A DNA stretch of 64,000 bases, taken from assembly GCA_020833005.1 (NCBI GenBank), contig JAJHRD010000001.1, positions 135,423-199,422 on the forward strand, given 5' to 3'. Source of the DNA: Candidatus Methanomethylicota archaeon. Lineage in GTDB: Archaea; Thermoproteota; Methanomethylicia; Culexarchaeales; Culexarchaeaceae. Of the stretch, positions 8,147-19,733 are shown piece by piece (positions within the stretch are counted from its first letter, which is position 1; the number at the start of each line of letters is the position of its first letter). A program made the position numbers and the translations under genes. The notes beneath the pieces are model-generated. The model had not been told where the DNA came from. It worked only from the letters and a program-made list of their open reading frames with translations, and did no database searches.

Positions 8147-9883
8147 ATGCGTACAAATGATTTAAACAGAGTAATTATATTGGATGGATATAATGATGAA
8201 CCTGCTGGATTAGGTGTTCCTCCTTATCTTGATGTATACGCAAGATATGCTGCTGGAACCATATGGAAGTATAATAGTCAAGTAAATGTAAAGTATTATA
8301 CCATTGATATGGTGCGTGGGAATTTTTCAGAGTACTTAAAAATAATGAATAAAGCAGATATGCTAATAGTTCTTGGAGGGATAAGTGTACCTGGAAATTA
8401 TATTGGAGGTAAACCAATAACTGAAGAGGAAGTTCTGAAAATCGGTACTCTAGTGATGAAACCATTAAAAATTCTAGGAGGACCAATTGCTCGTTATGGT
8501 TTCTGCAAAGAGGGAGGGAAGAAAGCTAAGAAAATCGAGTATATAAAAGATCTTTATGATCTAGTGGTAAGTGGGGATATAGAAATCGTATTATCAGATT
8601 TACTAGTAAATGATTTGAAGAGCGATAAGGTAAATCCGGCTTCTAAGAGAAGAGATTATTCAATTGTAAGGGAAGTTTCCATAAGGGGGGCGAAAATAGT
8701 TCAAGATCATCCTAACTATGGATTAAACTTGATTTGTGAAATAGAAACATATAGAGGATGTCCAAGATATGTTACTGGTGGTTGCTCCTTTTGCGTTGAA
8801 CCGTTATGGGGGCATCCAATATTCAGAGCAGTTGAAGATGTATTAATGGAAATTGCATCTTTATACAATTATGGAGTGAGACATTTTAGAATTGGAAGAC
8901 AACCAGATCTCTATTGTTACCTTTCAAGTGAAGTTGGAGAAAAGGAGTTCCCCCGCCCAAATCCAGAAGCGTTAAGAAGACTTTTTGAAGGAATAAGGAA
9001 AGTGGCACCAGATTTAGAGACATTACATATTGATAATGTAAATCCTGGAACTATAGTAAATTACCCTAATGAAAGTAGAGAAATAACAAAAATAATAGTA
9101 AAATATCACACCTCCGGCGACGTAGCTGCAATGGGAATAGAGTCAGCAGATCCAAAAGTCATAAAGGCAAATAATCTAAAAGTTGAACCAGAAGATGCAT
9201 TAAAAGCGATAGAAATAATAAATGAAATTGGTGCTATCAGAGGAGAGAATGGTCTTCCTGAATTGTTGCCTGGAATAAATTTCGTTCATGGCTTAATAGC
9301 TGAAAGTGAAGAAACGTACAAGTTAAACTTCGAATTCATGAAAAATGTGCTGAATAAGGGATTGCTTGTAAGAAGGATAAACATAAGGCAATGCATTCCA
9401 TTGCCTGGGACTAGAATGTGGGAAATTGGTGAAAGAATAATAAGGAAGCATAAAAGGTATTTTAGGATTTATAAAGAGAAAATGAGAAAGGAAGTCGACC
9501 GACCGATGCTCAAAAAAATAATTCCAAGATATAACGTCTTGAAAAAGGTATTTGTGGAAATAAGAAGTGGAAGAATGACGTATGGTAGACAAGTAGGTAG
9601 CTATCCACTGCTTGTAGCAATACCATTTGAATATCATCTAAAAAAATTTACAGACATAATAGTTGTTGGTTATGGTTATAGGTCCATATTAGGGATACCC
9701 ATACCAATAGAGATTAACACATGGAACAGGGGGCAGCTGAGCAAGATACCATTTTTCAGGGAGCCTTATGCGTCTAAAGTGATGACTCATAGACCCATAA
9801 GAAATATTGATGAATTGAAGGAAATTATTGGTGACATTAAGAAGTTGGATTATATAAGTAAATATATTAGTTTCCGTGAATAA
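8147..9883 (+). CDS. Radical SAM protein, COG1031-like, with widened cluster motif
   Basis: 578-residue archaeal radical SAM enzyme. An N-terminal cobalamin-binding-like region (1-160, with LIVLGGISVPGNY) precedes the barrel. The cluster motif is GCPRYVTGGCSFC, i.e. C-x7-C-x2-C instead of C-x3-C-x2-C. Further blocks are FRIGRQPD, HIDNVNPGT, MGIESADP and RQCIPLPGTRMWE. The last 100 residues are basic and may bind nucleic acid, in line with the helix-hairpin-helix described for the family. Function unknown; this family is widespread in archaea. It follows thiL after 12 bases, likely same operon. Confidence 0.82.
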   Translation: MRTNDLNRVIILDGYNDEPAGLGVPPYLDVYARYAAGTIWKYNSQVNVKYYTIDMVRGNFSEYLKIMNKADMLIVLGGISVPGNYIGGKPITEEEVLKIGTLVMKPLKILGGPIARYGFCKEGGKKAKKIEYIKDLYDLVVSGDIEIVLSDLLVNDLKSDKVNPASKRRDYSIVREVSIRGAKIVQDHPNYGLNLICEIETYRGCPRYVTGGCSFCVEPLWGHPIFRAVEDVLMEIASLYNYGVRHFRIGRQPDLYCYLSSEVGEKEFPRPNPEALRRLFEGIRKVAPDLETLHIDNVNPGTIVNYPNESREITKIIVKYHTSGDVAAMGIESADPKVIKANNLKVEPEDALKAIEIINEIGAIRGENGLPELLPGINFVHGLIAESEETYKLNFEFMKNVLNKGLLVRRINIRQCIPLPGTRMWEIGERIIRKHKRYFRIYKEKMRKEVDRPMLKKIIPRYNVLKKVFVEIRSGRMTYGRQVGSYPLLVAIPFEYHLKKFTDIIVVGYGYRSILGIPIPIEINTWNRGQLSKIPFFREPYASKVMTHRPIRNIDELKEIIGDIKKLDYISKYISFRE

Positions 9884-9925
9884 TTCAACAAATTTAAAAG
9901 AGTATAATTCAAAATAATATTGAGG

Positions 9926-10003
9926 GGGCCCGTAGCTCAGCATGGATAGAGCAGCGGCCTCCTAAGCCGTTGGTCGTGGGTTCAAATCCCACCGGGCCCG
10001 CCA
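9926..10003 (+). tRNA. tRNA-Arg (CCT)
   Basis: Cloverleaf on plus strand: acceptor GGGCCCG/CGGGCCC, anticodon stem GCGGC/GCCGT with loop CTCCTAA (anticodon CCU, codon AGG), T-arm GTGGG TTCAAAT CCCAC, discriminator G and encoded CCA. No intron. Confidence 0.96.
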
Positions 10004-10103
10004 TTAATTAGAAAAAATGCAAATGCATCCACTTTAAATAAAGTTAGTAAATGCTTTTCAAATTAAATGTAAGCATTTGAATAATGTCAGATTAAAGTAT
10101 ATT

Positions 10104-11243
10104 TCAATTGGATCTTGACATTATTTCTTTCATTTCTTCAAGGCATTTTGCCCCGTAACCACTACTAAAATGCTTCCTAGCAGGTTCTAATATTTCTATT
10201 AATTTGTTGGCTACGTATAGCTTTAAATCCAATGGATGTATTTCTCCATTTATATATGCATGTTCTAATTCTTCGTAATTTCCATATTTTTTACGCTCAT
10301 TCGTCTTTTGATTTAAAATTTCTATGCATTCATCTTTTAAATGTCGCATAATCACGTATTTAACTAGTTCCATTATGGGGTTGTAAGACACTTCTTTTGG
10401 AGGACAAAATGCATTAAGTATTTTTCTTTTAATTTCACTTTCACTATCATGAATAAATATGGCACTGTCTGGTTTCGATTTTGACATTTTCAAATCAACT
10501 AATTTATCCTCCATTAACTCATAATTGTTAGATTTCATTGCATTCATTAATGCTAAATAATCCTCCTTTCTTACGTTTAACCCCATAAGTATATGGTGGT
10601 GTAGTGCTACTGGCTTATATCCAAAGGTTTCCTCTCCTATTTCAATAGCTATTATATGTGCTTTCCTTTGATCCATACCGCCATGTGCTAAATTTACATT
10701 TAATGAAAATATGTCTGCAACTTGCATTGCAGGATAAAGTAGATCAGAGAAATAAAGAGCTTCTTCCTTCTTTCTGCCCATAATTGATATTGATCTCCTC
10801 ATTCTTGAAAGAGTGGTTTTCATAGCTATTTTTATGACATTTTCTAGGTAAGTTCTACCAATTTTCTCATAAAATTCGGATCCTAAAACAAAATTTGTTT
10901 TTTCAGGATCCCCACCAGAAATCAATATAGATGCTTTTAACGCCTCTTTAAAATATCCGCCAGCGACTTTCCGTATAATTTCAAGATTCCCACCCAACTT
11001 TCTATTAATCCAAGAATGGAAATCGGCTAGAAAAACCGTGGTTTTTATCCCAGCTTTCTGTAAATCTGCTACTTTTTGCATACAAAGTAAGCCAGTGCCC
11101 AGGTGAACATAGCCGGATATCTCGAGACCTATATAATGATTCAATGGAATGCCGAGCATTAAGTAATTGTTTAATCTTTCTTCAGTCAGTAATTCCTCGG
11201 TTGGGGGCAATTTTACGTAATGGAGCACCATTTCTACATCCAT
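10104..11243 (-). CDS. tyrS: Tyrosyl-tRNA synthetase
   Basis: Class I aminoacyl-tRNA synthetase charging tRNA-Tyr. HIGH-type motif HLGT is at residues 47-50 and KMSKS at 252-256. The archaeal/eukaryal TyrRS pattern is visible: GYVHLGTG, FLADFHSWIN, SDLLYPAMQVADIF and GGMDQRKAH, with a C-terminal alpha-helical anticodon-binding part (residues 275-375). TrpRS is excluded by the tyrosine-pocket pattern around YPAMQVADI and by length. It stands alone between a tRNA gene and a DUF371 gene on the same strand. Confidence 0.94.
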   Translation of the reverse strand: MDVEMVLHYVKLPPTEELLTEERLNNYLMLGIPLNHYIGLEISGYVHLGTGLLCMQKVADLQKAGIKTTVFLADFHSWINRKLGGNLEIIRKVAGGYFKEALKASILISGGDPEKTNFVLGSEFYEKIGRTYLENVIKIAMKTTLSRMRRSISIMGRKKEEALYFSDLLYPAMQVADIFSLNVNLAHGGMDQRKAHIIAIEIGEETFGYKPVALHHHILMGLNVRKEDYLALMNAMKSNNYELMEDKLVDLKMSKSKPDSAIFIHDSESEIKRKILNAFCPPKEVSYNPIMELVKYVIMRHLKDECIEILNQKTNERKKYGNYEELEHAYINGEIHPLDLKLYVANKLIEILEPARKHFSSGYGAKCLEEMKEIMSRSN

Positions 11244-11320
11244 ATGGGCACCTCATTTAAAGTATGTCTAGCATAAATAAAAATAAAAATTTGGTGGAAA
11301 AGAGGAGTACCACTTATGTA

Positions 11321-11743
11321 TTATAATAATATTAAGAATTTTACTTTTATGATAGAGTTGATAAGTTTCATAAAGGATACAAGCCTTCTATCTAAGTCGC
11401 ATGCTGCTTTATTGGCACGTATTAATAATGTTCTTGGACATATATAACTACTCTTTCTTATAACTATACTGGTAGGATCGCTTAGAATTAGATTTGGATC
11501 TCCGTAACCAATAACCTCGTCTTTGATACCATTACATTCTATAATCACTTTTACTGCAACATTGCTTCTTAGGCTTTTCTTGAATAATTCAGAAATGTCT
11601 TTGCAAGCTTTATTGGATTTTATACCTATTATGCAGTCGCCCCTTTTAGTTAATGTAGATTCTTTTGTGATCTCAAATGTAGATTTATGCGTTGCACGTA
11701 TGTTCGGATGACCGTATGCTATCACTTCTTCAATAATCGCCAT
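11321..11743 (-). CDS. DUF371 family protein
   Basis: 140-residue archaeal protein of the DUF371 family, recognised from GHPNIRATHKSTFEITKE, TKRGDCIIGIKSNKAC and the repeated GYGDP motif. The small beta-rich fold has no signal peptide, membrane segment or metal motif. Function is unknown. It has its own AT-rich upstream region and ends 77 bases before tyrS on the same strand, so they may share a message but this is not clear. Confidence 0.85.
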   Translation of the reverse strand: MAIIEEVIAYGHPNIRATHKSTFEITKESTLTKRGDCIIGIKSNKACKDISELFKKSLRSNVAVKVIIECNGIKDEVIGYGDPNLILSDPTSIVIRKSSYICPRTLLIRANKAACDLDRRLVSFMKLINSIIKVKFLILL

Positions 11744-11850
11744 AATATAGCATTATGCTTAATATATTATAAGGACTATTTAATTTTTACAGATATGACT
11801 ATCGTCTGAAATAATTTTATTAATGTAAAGAGAACTGTATAATTGTTGGT

Positions 11851-12534
11851 ATGAAGAAGTCTTTCGATGAGGAAAGAAGGAAACTTATAGAAAAATTGAT
11901 AAGTGAAGGGATTTTGAAATCGCAAAATGTTATAAGAGCAATGTTAACAGTACCAAGAGAGCTTTTTGTACCCCCAAAATATAGAGAGCTAGCATACATA
12001 GATGCTCCACTACCAACATTGGAGGGGCAAACAATATCAGCACCACATATGGTGGCAATAATTTGCGAATTATTGATGCTCGATGTTGGAATGAAAGTGT
12101 TAGAGGTTGGTGGAGGTTCTGGTTATCATGCAGCTGTATGTGCTGAAATTGTTGCACCAAAAGATGTCCCACGCGAGAAGTGGGGACATGTATACACCAT
12201 TGAAAGAATACCAGCTTTAGTTGAATTTGCAAAAGCGAATCTGAAAGTATGTGGATATGATGATAGAGTTGATGTAATTTTGGGAGATGGTACCTTAGGG
12301 TATGAAGAAGCCGCACCATACGATAGAATATTTGTTACGGCAGCAGCACCTAGCATACCAAAACCGCTAATAGATCAATTAAAGGATGGAGGAAGGATAG
12401 TAATACCTATAGGTGGAAGTTTTTACCAAGAGTTAGTAGTTGGTTTAAAGAGGGGGAATGAACTTCTAACATTTAGTGCTGGTGGCTGCGTTTTTGTACC
12501 TTTGATTGGTAAATATGGCTGGAAAGAATATTAA
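11851..12534 (+). CDS. pcm: Protein-L-isoaspartate O-methyltransferase
   Basis: Repairs isoaspartyl damage in proteins by SAM-dependent methylation. Substrate loop LEGQTISAPHMVA near residues 50-62, SAM motif I LEVGGGSGYHAAV, then YTIERIPAL, VILGDGTLGY and a C-terminal ILVG-like segment GGRIVIPIG. 227 residues, usual length. Such repair suits life at high temperature. It converges on the FEN-1 gene, the two stop codons overlapping by four bases. Confidence 0.95.
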   Translation: MKKSFDEERRKLIEKLISEGILKSQNVIRAMLTVPRELFVPPKYRELAYIDAPLPTLEGQTISAPHMVAIICELLMLDVGMKVLEVGGGSGYHAAVCAEIVAPKDVPREKWGHVYTIERIPALVEFAKANLKVCGYDDRVDVILGDGTLGYEEAAPYDRIFVTAAAPSIPKPLIDQLKDGGRIVIPIGGSFYQELVVGLKRGNELLTFSAGGCVFVPLIGKYGWKEY

Positions 12535-13577
12535 TTAAACCACTTCTTTAAAGTTGTTTGTTTTGTTTGTGTATCATAAACCTTAAGTATCCTATCAATT
12601 GCTTTCTCTACACGTTCCTTTGAAAAATCATAACATTCGCATAAAATTTCGATAACCTTATCTTTGTCAGGTCTCTTCCATTTTAAGACATAATTATTGG
12701 TAACTTGAGGATTTAAGAATAGCTCCTTTATTTTAAAAGGGTCAACTGGAAAAGTTGCTTTTTCTCCCAAAGATTTTAGAAGTGAAGAAAAGTCCTTATA
12801 TTGCTTAACTAACTTCAATGCAGTTTTAGGGCCAATACCTTCAATGCCATCAGGATTATAATCCGTACCTATTAATATTCCGATCTCAATCAATTGATCT
12901 CTCGTTATATTTAGTTGTTTTAATAGCTTATCAAGATATATTATTTCAGGTTTAACTTCTACATAGACATCTTTTCTTGGGAGCTTCCTTCTCCCACTTA
13001 TAGTTAAATTCCTCAAAAGACGTGGTGAACCGAAAAGCAATGAATCATAATCTTGACTTGCAGTAGCCCATGCGTCTCCCTTTTGAACCATAAATGCACT
13101 TTGAGCTTCACCCTCAGAGGGGGCTTGAACCCAAGGTACACCTAAAGCATCCAATAAAGATTTAGCTTCACTAACCATATCTTCATTTAATTGTGCAGTT
13201 TGCTGAGCGTACATCTTAGCTGCCTTCAGGTCACCTAATTTAATTGCTTCTTCGTATTTTTTAATAGCTTCTTCTTTTCTCTTTTTTCTCATTGAAATTT
13301 CCATTTCCTTTAATTCGGGAGGTTTCCCATCAAAAACGTAAACAACCTTAATCTGAGCTTCTAGAAGATTTACAGTTCTATAAAAAAGACCACTTAGATG
13401 ACTGGTCACTCTACCTTTACTATCTTTTAATGGAGTACCATCAGGCTGTCTTATTGTCGCCAAAAATTGGTATAAGGCATTATATCCATCGATCGCTATA
13501 ACTTTATCTCTTAAGGATGACAAATCAGTTTCTTCTATCGCTTCTCCAGGTATTATATCTCTTAAATCAACGCCCAT
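12531..13577 (-). CDS. fen: Flap endonuclease 1
   Basis: Structure-specific 5' nuclease for Okazaki fragment maturation and repair. Starts MGVDLRDIIPGE, has the N and I nuclease regions (IAIDGYNALYQ, FDGKPPELK, APSEGEAQSAFM, TASQDYDSLLFG, GTDYNPDGIEGIGPKTAL with a helix-hairpin-helix) and ends in a PCNA-interaction box QTTLKKWF. 348 residues, normal. I chose the ATG at 13577 to match the conserved N-terminus. The upstream winged-helix gene ends within the few bases around this start, so the pair is translationally coupled. Confidence 0.97.
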   Translation of the reverse strand: MGVDLRDIIPGEAIEETDLSSLRDKVIAIDGYNALYQFLATIRQPDGTPLKDSKGRVTSHLSGLFYRTVNLLEAQIKVVYVFDGKPPELKEMEISMRKKRKEEAIKKYEEAIKLGDLKAAKMYAQQTAQLNEDMVSEAKSLLDALGVPWVQAPSEGEAQSAFMVQKGDAWATASQDYDSLLFGSPRLLRNLTISGRRKLPRKDVYVEVKPEIIYLDKLLKQLNITRDQLIEIGILIGTDYNPDGIEGIGPKTALKLVKQYKDFSSLLKSLGEKATFPVDPFKIKELFLNPQVTNNYVLKWKRPDKDKVIEILCECYDFSKERVEKAIDRILKVYDTQTKQTTLKKWFN

Positions 13578-13582
13578 TTCAA

Positions 13583-13831
13583 TCACACCGCGGTCAAACT
13601 TATCATCTTCTGACCTTTCCTGCCAGATGTGACATTTATTTTACCCCATATTTCAAGCTTTATGAGGGCTTTTATGAATAGGTTATATGAAACTTTGTCA
13701 TACTCTTGTCTTATCTTTTCATAGAGTTCAGTTTCATCAAATGTCTTCTTAGGATTTTTAAGAAGAAGAGAAATTATTAGAGATTCTATAGGTTCAATGA
13801 GCCATAAAGAGTCTTTAGCTGATTTACTCAT
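13583..13831 (-). CDS. Small winged-helix-like protein upstream of FEN-1
   Basis: 82 residues, unrecognised by name. Helices at about 13-27 (EPIESLIISLLLKN), 33-48 (DETELYEKIRQEYD) and 51-65 (SYNLFIKALIKLEIWG) followed by a beta-hairpin-like VTSGRKGQKMISL look like a winged helix. No cysteines and no transmembrane part. It lies between cdc48 and fen on the same strand, ending six bases before the FEN-1 ATG, so a role in replication or repair or in controlling fen is possible but is inference. Confidence 0.7.
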   Translation of the reverse strand: MSKSAKDSLWLIEPIESLIISLLLKNPKKTFDETELYEKIRQEYDKVSYNLFIKALIKLEIWGKINVTSGRKGQKMISLTAV

Positions 13832-13843
13832 AGATCAACCCTT

Positions 13844-16057
<2,214 letters not shown>

Positions 16058-16137
16058 CTAAAAATAGTACGTAAAAGCTTATAGATATTTTGTTTACTTC
16101 GCAAAGGGGCAACGCAATTTAGAGCGTTTTGTATCAG

Positions 16138-16407
16138 TTAAATTCTACTTACATATTCGACTTCTACTTGACTGACATTTGGTATCTTACTTATAGTATC
16201 CTCAAGTATGGTTGTTCCACCTTGAGTATCCTCAGGCATTACAACAGCTATTTTCAATACATAAAGTCCAAAAGCAACGGGTTCCTTGGAATAACTGCCA
16301 AAGGTTATTCCATGAGGTAATGATGATTTTATTTCATTTGCAAGGGAATCCAAGTCTATATCCACTGAAGATGGGTATACTTTCAATAAAACGTAAACTT
16401 TCCCCAT
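16138..16407 (-). CDS. ef1b: Translation elongation factor 1-beta (aEF1B)
   Basis: Guanine-nucleotide exchange factor for EF-1 alpha, 89 residues, the archaeal short form equal to the C-terminal exchange domain of eukaryotic EF1B. Diagnostic blocks: VYPSSVDIDLDSLANEI, KEPVAFGLYVLKIAVVMPE and the C-terminal VSQVEVEYVSRI. The next upstream gene on this strand, a zinc-ribbon translation protein, ends 14 bases before, giving a two-gene operon also seen in other archaea. Confidence 0.95.
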   Translation of the reverse strand: MGKVYVLLKVYPSSVDIDLDSLANEIKSSLPHGITFGSYSKEPVAFGLYVLKIAVVMPEDTQGGTTILEDTISKIPNVSQVEVEYVSRI

Positions 16408-16421
16408 AATTTCACCTCATC

Positions 16422-16604
16422 TTAGGGCCCTTCAAAACCGCAATTTGGACATTTGTAAGAAGTAGCTAGTTTTCTGCATCGTTTATCACGCCACAGCATA
16501 TATCCACAGTTCGGGCAAGGAAAATTTACGCCCTTCTCAAGTGGTAATATCGGGTATTTACATGAAACACAGATGGGTAGCTCCAAAGATCCGCTTTTAG
16601 ACAT
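16422..16604 (-). CDS. Zinc-ribbon RNA-binding protein (COG2888-like)
   Basis: 60-residue protein with two CxxC pairs and extra cysteines: Cys12, Cys15, Cys30, Cys33, Cys43, Cys52 and Cys55 (VSCKYPI, CPNCGYMLWRDKRC, CPNCGFEG). This is the small archaeal zinc-finger family next to EF-1 beta, thought to act in translation. The DKRCRKLATSYKC stretch is basic and fits RNA contact. It leads the operon with ef1b. Function beyond the association is not known. Confidence 0.88.
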   Translation of the reverse strand: MSKSGSLELPICVSCKYPILPLEKGVNFPCPNCGYMLWRDKRCRKLATSYKCPNCGFEGP

Positions 16605-16727
16605 AAATTATCACGTTACACAGATTTACAATGATCCAATAAAAATTTTACTACCCAACCTAAAAACAAATAATGCTGATTGAATACAAGTTAAATTTAA
16701 GTGTGGCAACATATTGGGGGTTATAAC

Positions 16728-17090
16728 ATGTTAAGCGATATAAAACAAGTTATCGTTGTTAGAACTGATTTAAACATGAGCGCTGGAAAAATAGCAGCGG
16801 AAGTAGCGCATGCTGCAGTTAGTGCATCTGAAATTGCAAGGAAAAATGCTTATGAATGGTGGAAAATGTGGATTGAAAGTGGTCAAAAGAAGATCGTACT
16901 AAAAATTGAGGGGGGAGATAGATTGATGGATCTTTATAAAAGAGCATGCGCTTTAAATTTACCAGCAGCTCTAATTTATGATGCTGGATATACGGAAGTC
17001 CCCCCAAATACTCTTACATGTCTAGGCATCGGACCAGCCCCCTCAAATTTAATCGACAAGATAACGGGGCAATTACCATTACTAAAATGA
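16728..17090 (+). CDS. pth: Peptidyl-tRNA hydrolase, archaeal/eukaryal type (Pth2)
   Basis: Recycles peptidyl-tRNA. The 120-residue protein has the Pth2 signature: VVVRTDLNMSAGKIAAEVAHAAV, KIVLKIEGGDRLMDLYKRA, LIYDAGYTEVPPNTLTCLGIGPAP, with catalytic Lys, His and Asp present. GGGGG followed by TTATAAC places the start at the ATG of MLSDIKQ (16728) rather than the GTG 27 bases upstream. truD starts 13 bases after it; these two form an operon. Confidence 0.96.
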   Translation: MLSDIKQVIVVRTDLNMSAGKIAAEVAHAAVSASEIARKNAYEWWKMWIESGQKKIVLKIEGGDRLMDLYKRACALNLPAALIYDAGYTEVPPNTLTCLGIGPAPSNLIDKITGQLPLLK

Positions 17091-17103
17091 AGGATGTTGC
17101 GAT

Positions 17104-18378
17104 ATGTTTGATGTCACAAATAGTGAGATTGATCAAGAAATTGGTCTTAAATACTACGCTACCCCTAAAGATTTAAGCATAGAAAATGCGCGCATAAGGG
17201 ATAGTGTTGATGAATTCATTATTCAAGAAGTTCTTAGAGGAGGGATAATATTACCAAAAGAGGATGTAAGCAACTTTACAATTCCACTATGTGGTGAAGG
17301 GGAATATTTAAGAATGATATTAGTAAAAAGAGGAGTTGACACTTTATATGTGATAAGCGAACTATCAAAGAAAATGAATATACCAATTTCTGACATACAG
17401 TTTTTAGGATTAAAAGATTCAAAAGGAGTAGCCATTCAAAGTATAAGCATGAAATGCAAAAATGGGGTTCATCTGAATAAAATTAACGAAACAATTAGCG
17501 GAATAAAAATTCTGCGTTGGTACAGATCATATGCACCACTAAGTTCTCATGAACTGTGGGGAAATAGGTTTGCAGCGATCATCAAAGTAGACGAAAGAAT
17601 GGACGAAACGTCCCTTATTACAAAAATGGCAAAAATTCAAAAAATCTTTTCATTATCAAGTATTTTTTCATATTTTGGTTATCAAAGGTTCGGTATGAAA
17701 CAACCATTTAACCATATTATTGGAAAAAAGATTTTAAATAGAAATTACGAGGAAGCGCTGCAAAAAATGTTTGAAAAAGGAAATTACAATACCTTTAATG
17801 GAAATAAGGAAAATTGGGAGGAAAAAGTAAGAAATGTTTTTTCAAGGAATATTGAAGTCATAAGGATTTTCCTACAATCTTATCAATCATTTTTATTTAA
17901 CAAAATAATTAATAAAAGAATTGAAAAAGGAATTCCATTAGAAGAAGCTATAAATGGAGACATAGTAGGACCTACAGAAACCACACTATATAGAGAGGAA
18001 GATATAATTGAAGTAACAGAAAAAAACAGAAACAGAATAAATTACTTAATAAAGAGGGGGAACCTTTCGATATTATACCCTCTCCCAGGATATCTAACAG
18101 ATGAAAGAAAGATTCCAAGAGGGGAAGCGTACGAACCAATAGCAAAAGTACTAGATGAAGAAAGAGTCACATATAAGGATTTCTTATTCAAAGAATTCCC
18201 AGAAATTTCTTTATCAGGATATTACAGACCATTAACATTTAGAGTATACAATTTTATGTGGCATTTAACAAAGGATGGTAATATTTATTGCAATTTTTTA
18301 TTAAAGAAGGGGAATTATGCAACCATTGTTTTAAGGGAAATCGTTAAACCGAAGAATCCAAATAAAGTTGGATTTTAA
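17104..18378 (+). CDS. truD: tRNA pseudouridine(13) synthase TruD
   Basis: Converts uridine 13 of tRNA to pseudouridine. Catalytic Asp lies in FLGLKDSKGVAIQ near residue 105; QRFGMKQPF and SYQSFLFNKIIN, followed by PLPGYLT, are other TruD landmarks, and the TRUD insertion domain lies in about 170-330. 424 residues, normal for archaea. Same operon as pth. In archaea, stand-alone Pus7-like enzymes of this type may also modify position 35 of tRNA-Tyr or other sites. Confidence 0.95.
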   Translation: MFDVTNSEIDQEIGLKYYATPKDLSIENARIRDSVDEFIIQEVLRGGIILPKEDVSNFTIPLCGEGEYLRMILVKRGVDTLYVISELSKKMNIPISDIQFLGLKDSKGVAIQSISMKCKNGVHLNKINETISGIKILRWYRSYAPLSSHELWGNRFAAIIKVDERMDETSLITKMAKIQKIFSLSSIFSYFGYQRFGMKQPFNHIIGKKILNRNYEEALQKMFEKGNYNTFNGNKENWEEKVRNVFSRNIEVIRIFLQSYQSFLFNKIINKRIEKGIPLEEAINGDIVGPTETTLYREEDIIEVTEKNRNRINYLIKRGNLSILYPLPGYLTDERKIPRGEAYEPIAKVLDEERVTYKDFLFKEFPEISLSGYYRPLTFRVYNFMWHLTKDGNIYCNFLLKKGNYATIVLREIVKPKNPNKVGF

Positions 18379-18390
18379 CATGAAACATGG

Positions 18391-19710
18391 TTATGGAATT
18401 AGTCTCCTTTTATCACGTGGAAACAATGTTACTTCACGTATGTCGTTAGCATTTACTATCATCATAAGCAATCTCTGAAGACCCATACCCCATCCAGCAT
18501 GTGGAGGCATGCCATAATCATAATAAGTTAAAAATGGTTCAAATTTTTCAGGATTCAATCCGAGTTTATTGAGCCTCTCTATAAGTTGTTCCTTAACATG
18601 TATTCTTGTACCACCACTCGCTATTTCCAACCAAGACCAATTGAGATCGAAGGATTCGCTTAATTCAGGATCTTCTCTCTTTGGCTTTATATAAAATGGT
18701 TTAAGAGATAGAGGCCAGTCAATTATGAAGTATGGCCCGTTAATTTCATTTCCAATAAGCTTATTTCCAGATACTGGAATATCTTCACCTACCCGTATGT
18801 TAAGCCCTTTACTTTTCAATATCTCTATAGCTTCTTTGTAGGTGAGTACCTTGAATGGAGTTGTTGGCATTTTAAATTCAGGATTTAAAAGTTTTAACTC
18901 ATTTTCATTGTTTATAACGACTTTTTCAAGCGCATAAATTATTAATTGCTCTAAAATATTCATGACATCTTCTCTTTCAGCAAATGCCATTTCTATATCT
19001 ACGGATATAAATTCGTTTAAGTGATAAGAGGTGTCAAATTCTTCAGCTCTATAGAATTGTGCAATTTCATAAACCTTTTCAAAACTAGATGTAAGCGCCT
19101 CTTTATACAATTGTGGGCTTTGTGCAAGGAAAGCAATTCTACCAAAATAATTGACAGAAAAAAGCGCTGCGCCGCCCTCAGTTGCGGTGGCTAATATTTT
19201 TGGTGTGAAAACCTCCATAAAACCATGATTCTGCAAGTATTCTCGTATAGCATTTATTAAGGTATTTTTAATTTTGAAGATGCATATTCTCTCCTTCATT
19301 CGTAGATCTAACACCCGCATATCAAGTCTCTTTTCAAGGTTCGTGGGAACTTTCCCGGAAGTGTCTATTGGAAGTGGGGTTTTCGCTATGTTCAATATCT
19401 TTATGTCTGTAGGTATCACTTCAACTCCACTTTTTGCAATTCCACTTCTCTTAATAATCCCTTTTACACCAATAACAGATTCTCTTGTTAACTTTCGTAT
19501 TTCACTTATTCTATCTTTATGAAAATCTCGTTTATTTACTGTTATCTGAATCTTTCCTTCTCTATCCTTTAAAATAATGAAAATTAGCCCACCTAAATCC
19601 CGAATATCATCAACCCATCCAAATATTGTGACAGATTCACCATCTTTATCTGCCGTAATTTGATTAGAAAAATGTGTTCTCCTCCAATCACCTAATTCGT
19701 CGAGTTTCAT
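18391..19710 (-). CDS. aspS: Aspartyl-tRNA synthetase (archaeal type)
   Basis: Class IIb synthetase. N-terminal OB anticodon-binding domain (GWVDDIRDLGGLIFI) then a catalytic core with motif 2 YRAEEFDTSYHLNEF and motif 3 HAGWGMGLQRLLM. About 439 residues, lacking the GAD insertion of bacterial AspRS. Whether it is strict or also charges tRNA-Asn cannot be told here; the residue after GWV that is Trp in discriminating archaeal enzymes is Asp here, so the non-discriminating type is possible. A NusA-like gene lies upstream on the same strand after 23 bases. Confidence 0.94.
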   Translation of the reverse strand: MKLDELGDWRRTHFSNQITADKDGESVTIFGWVDDIRDLGGLIFIILKDREGKIQITVNKRDFHKDRISEIRKLTRESVIGVKGIIKRSGIAKSGVEVIPTDIKILNIAKTPLPIDTSGKVPTNLEKRLDMRVLDLRMKERICIFKIKNTLINAIREYLQNHGFMEVFTPKILATATEGGAALFSVNYFGRIAFLAQSPQLYKEALTSSFEKVYEIAQFYRAEEFDTSYHLNEFISVDIEMAFAEREDVMNILEQLIIYALEKVVINNENELKLLNPEFKMPTTPFKVLTYKEAIEILKSKGLNIRVGEDIPVSGNKLIGNEINGPYFIIDWPLSLKPFYIKPKREDPELSESFDLNWSWLEIASGGTRIHVKEQLIERLNKLGLNPEKFEPFLTYYDYGMPPHAGWGMGLQRLLMMIVNANDIREVTLFPRDKRRLIP

Positions 19711-19733
19711 ATCAGTATACCCCTTCAGTTTTG

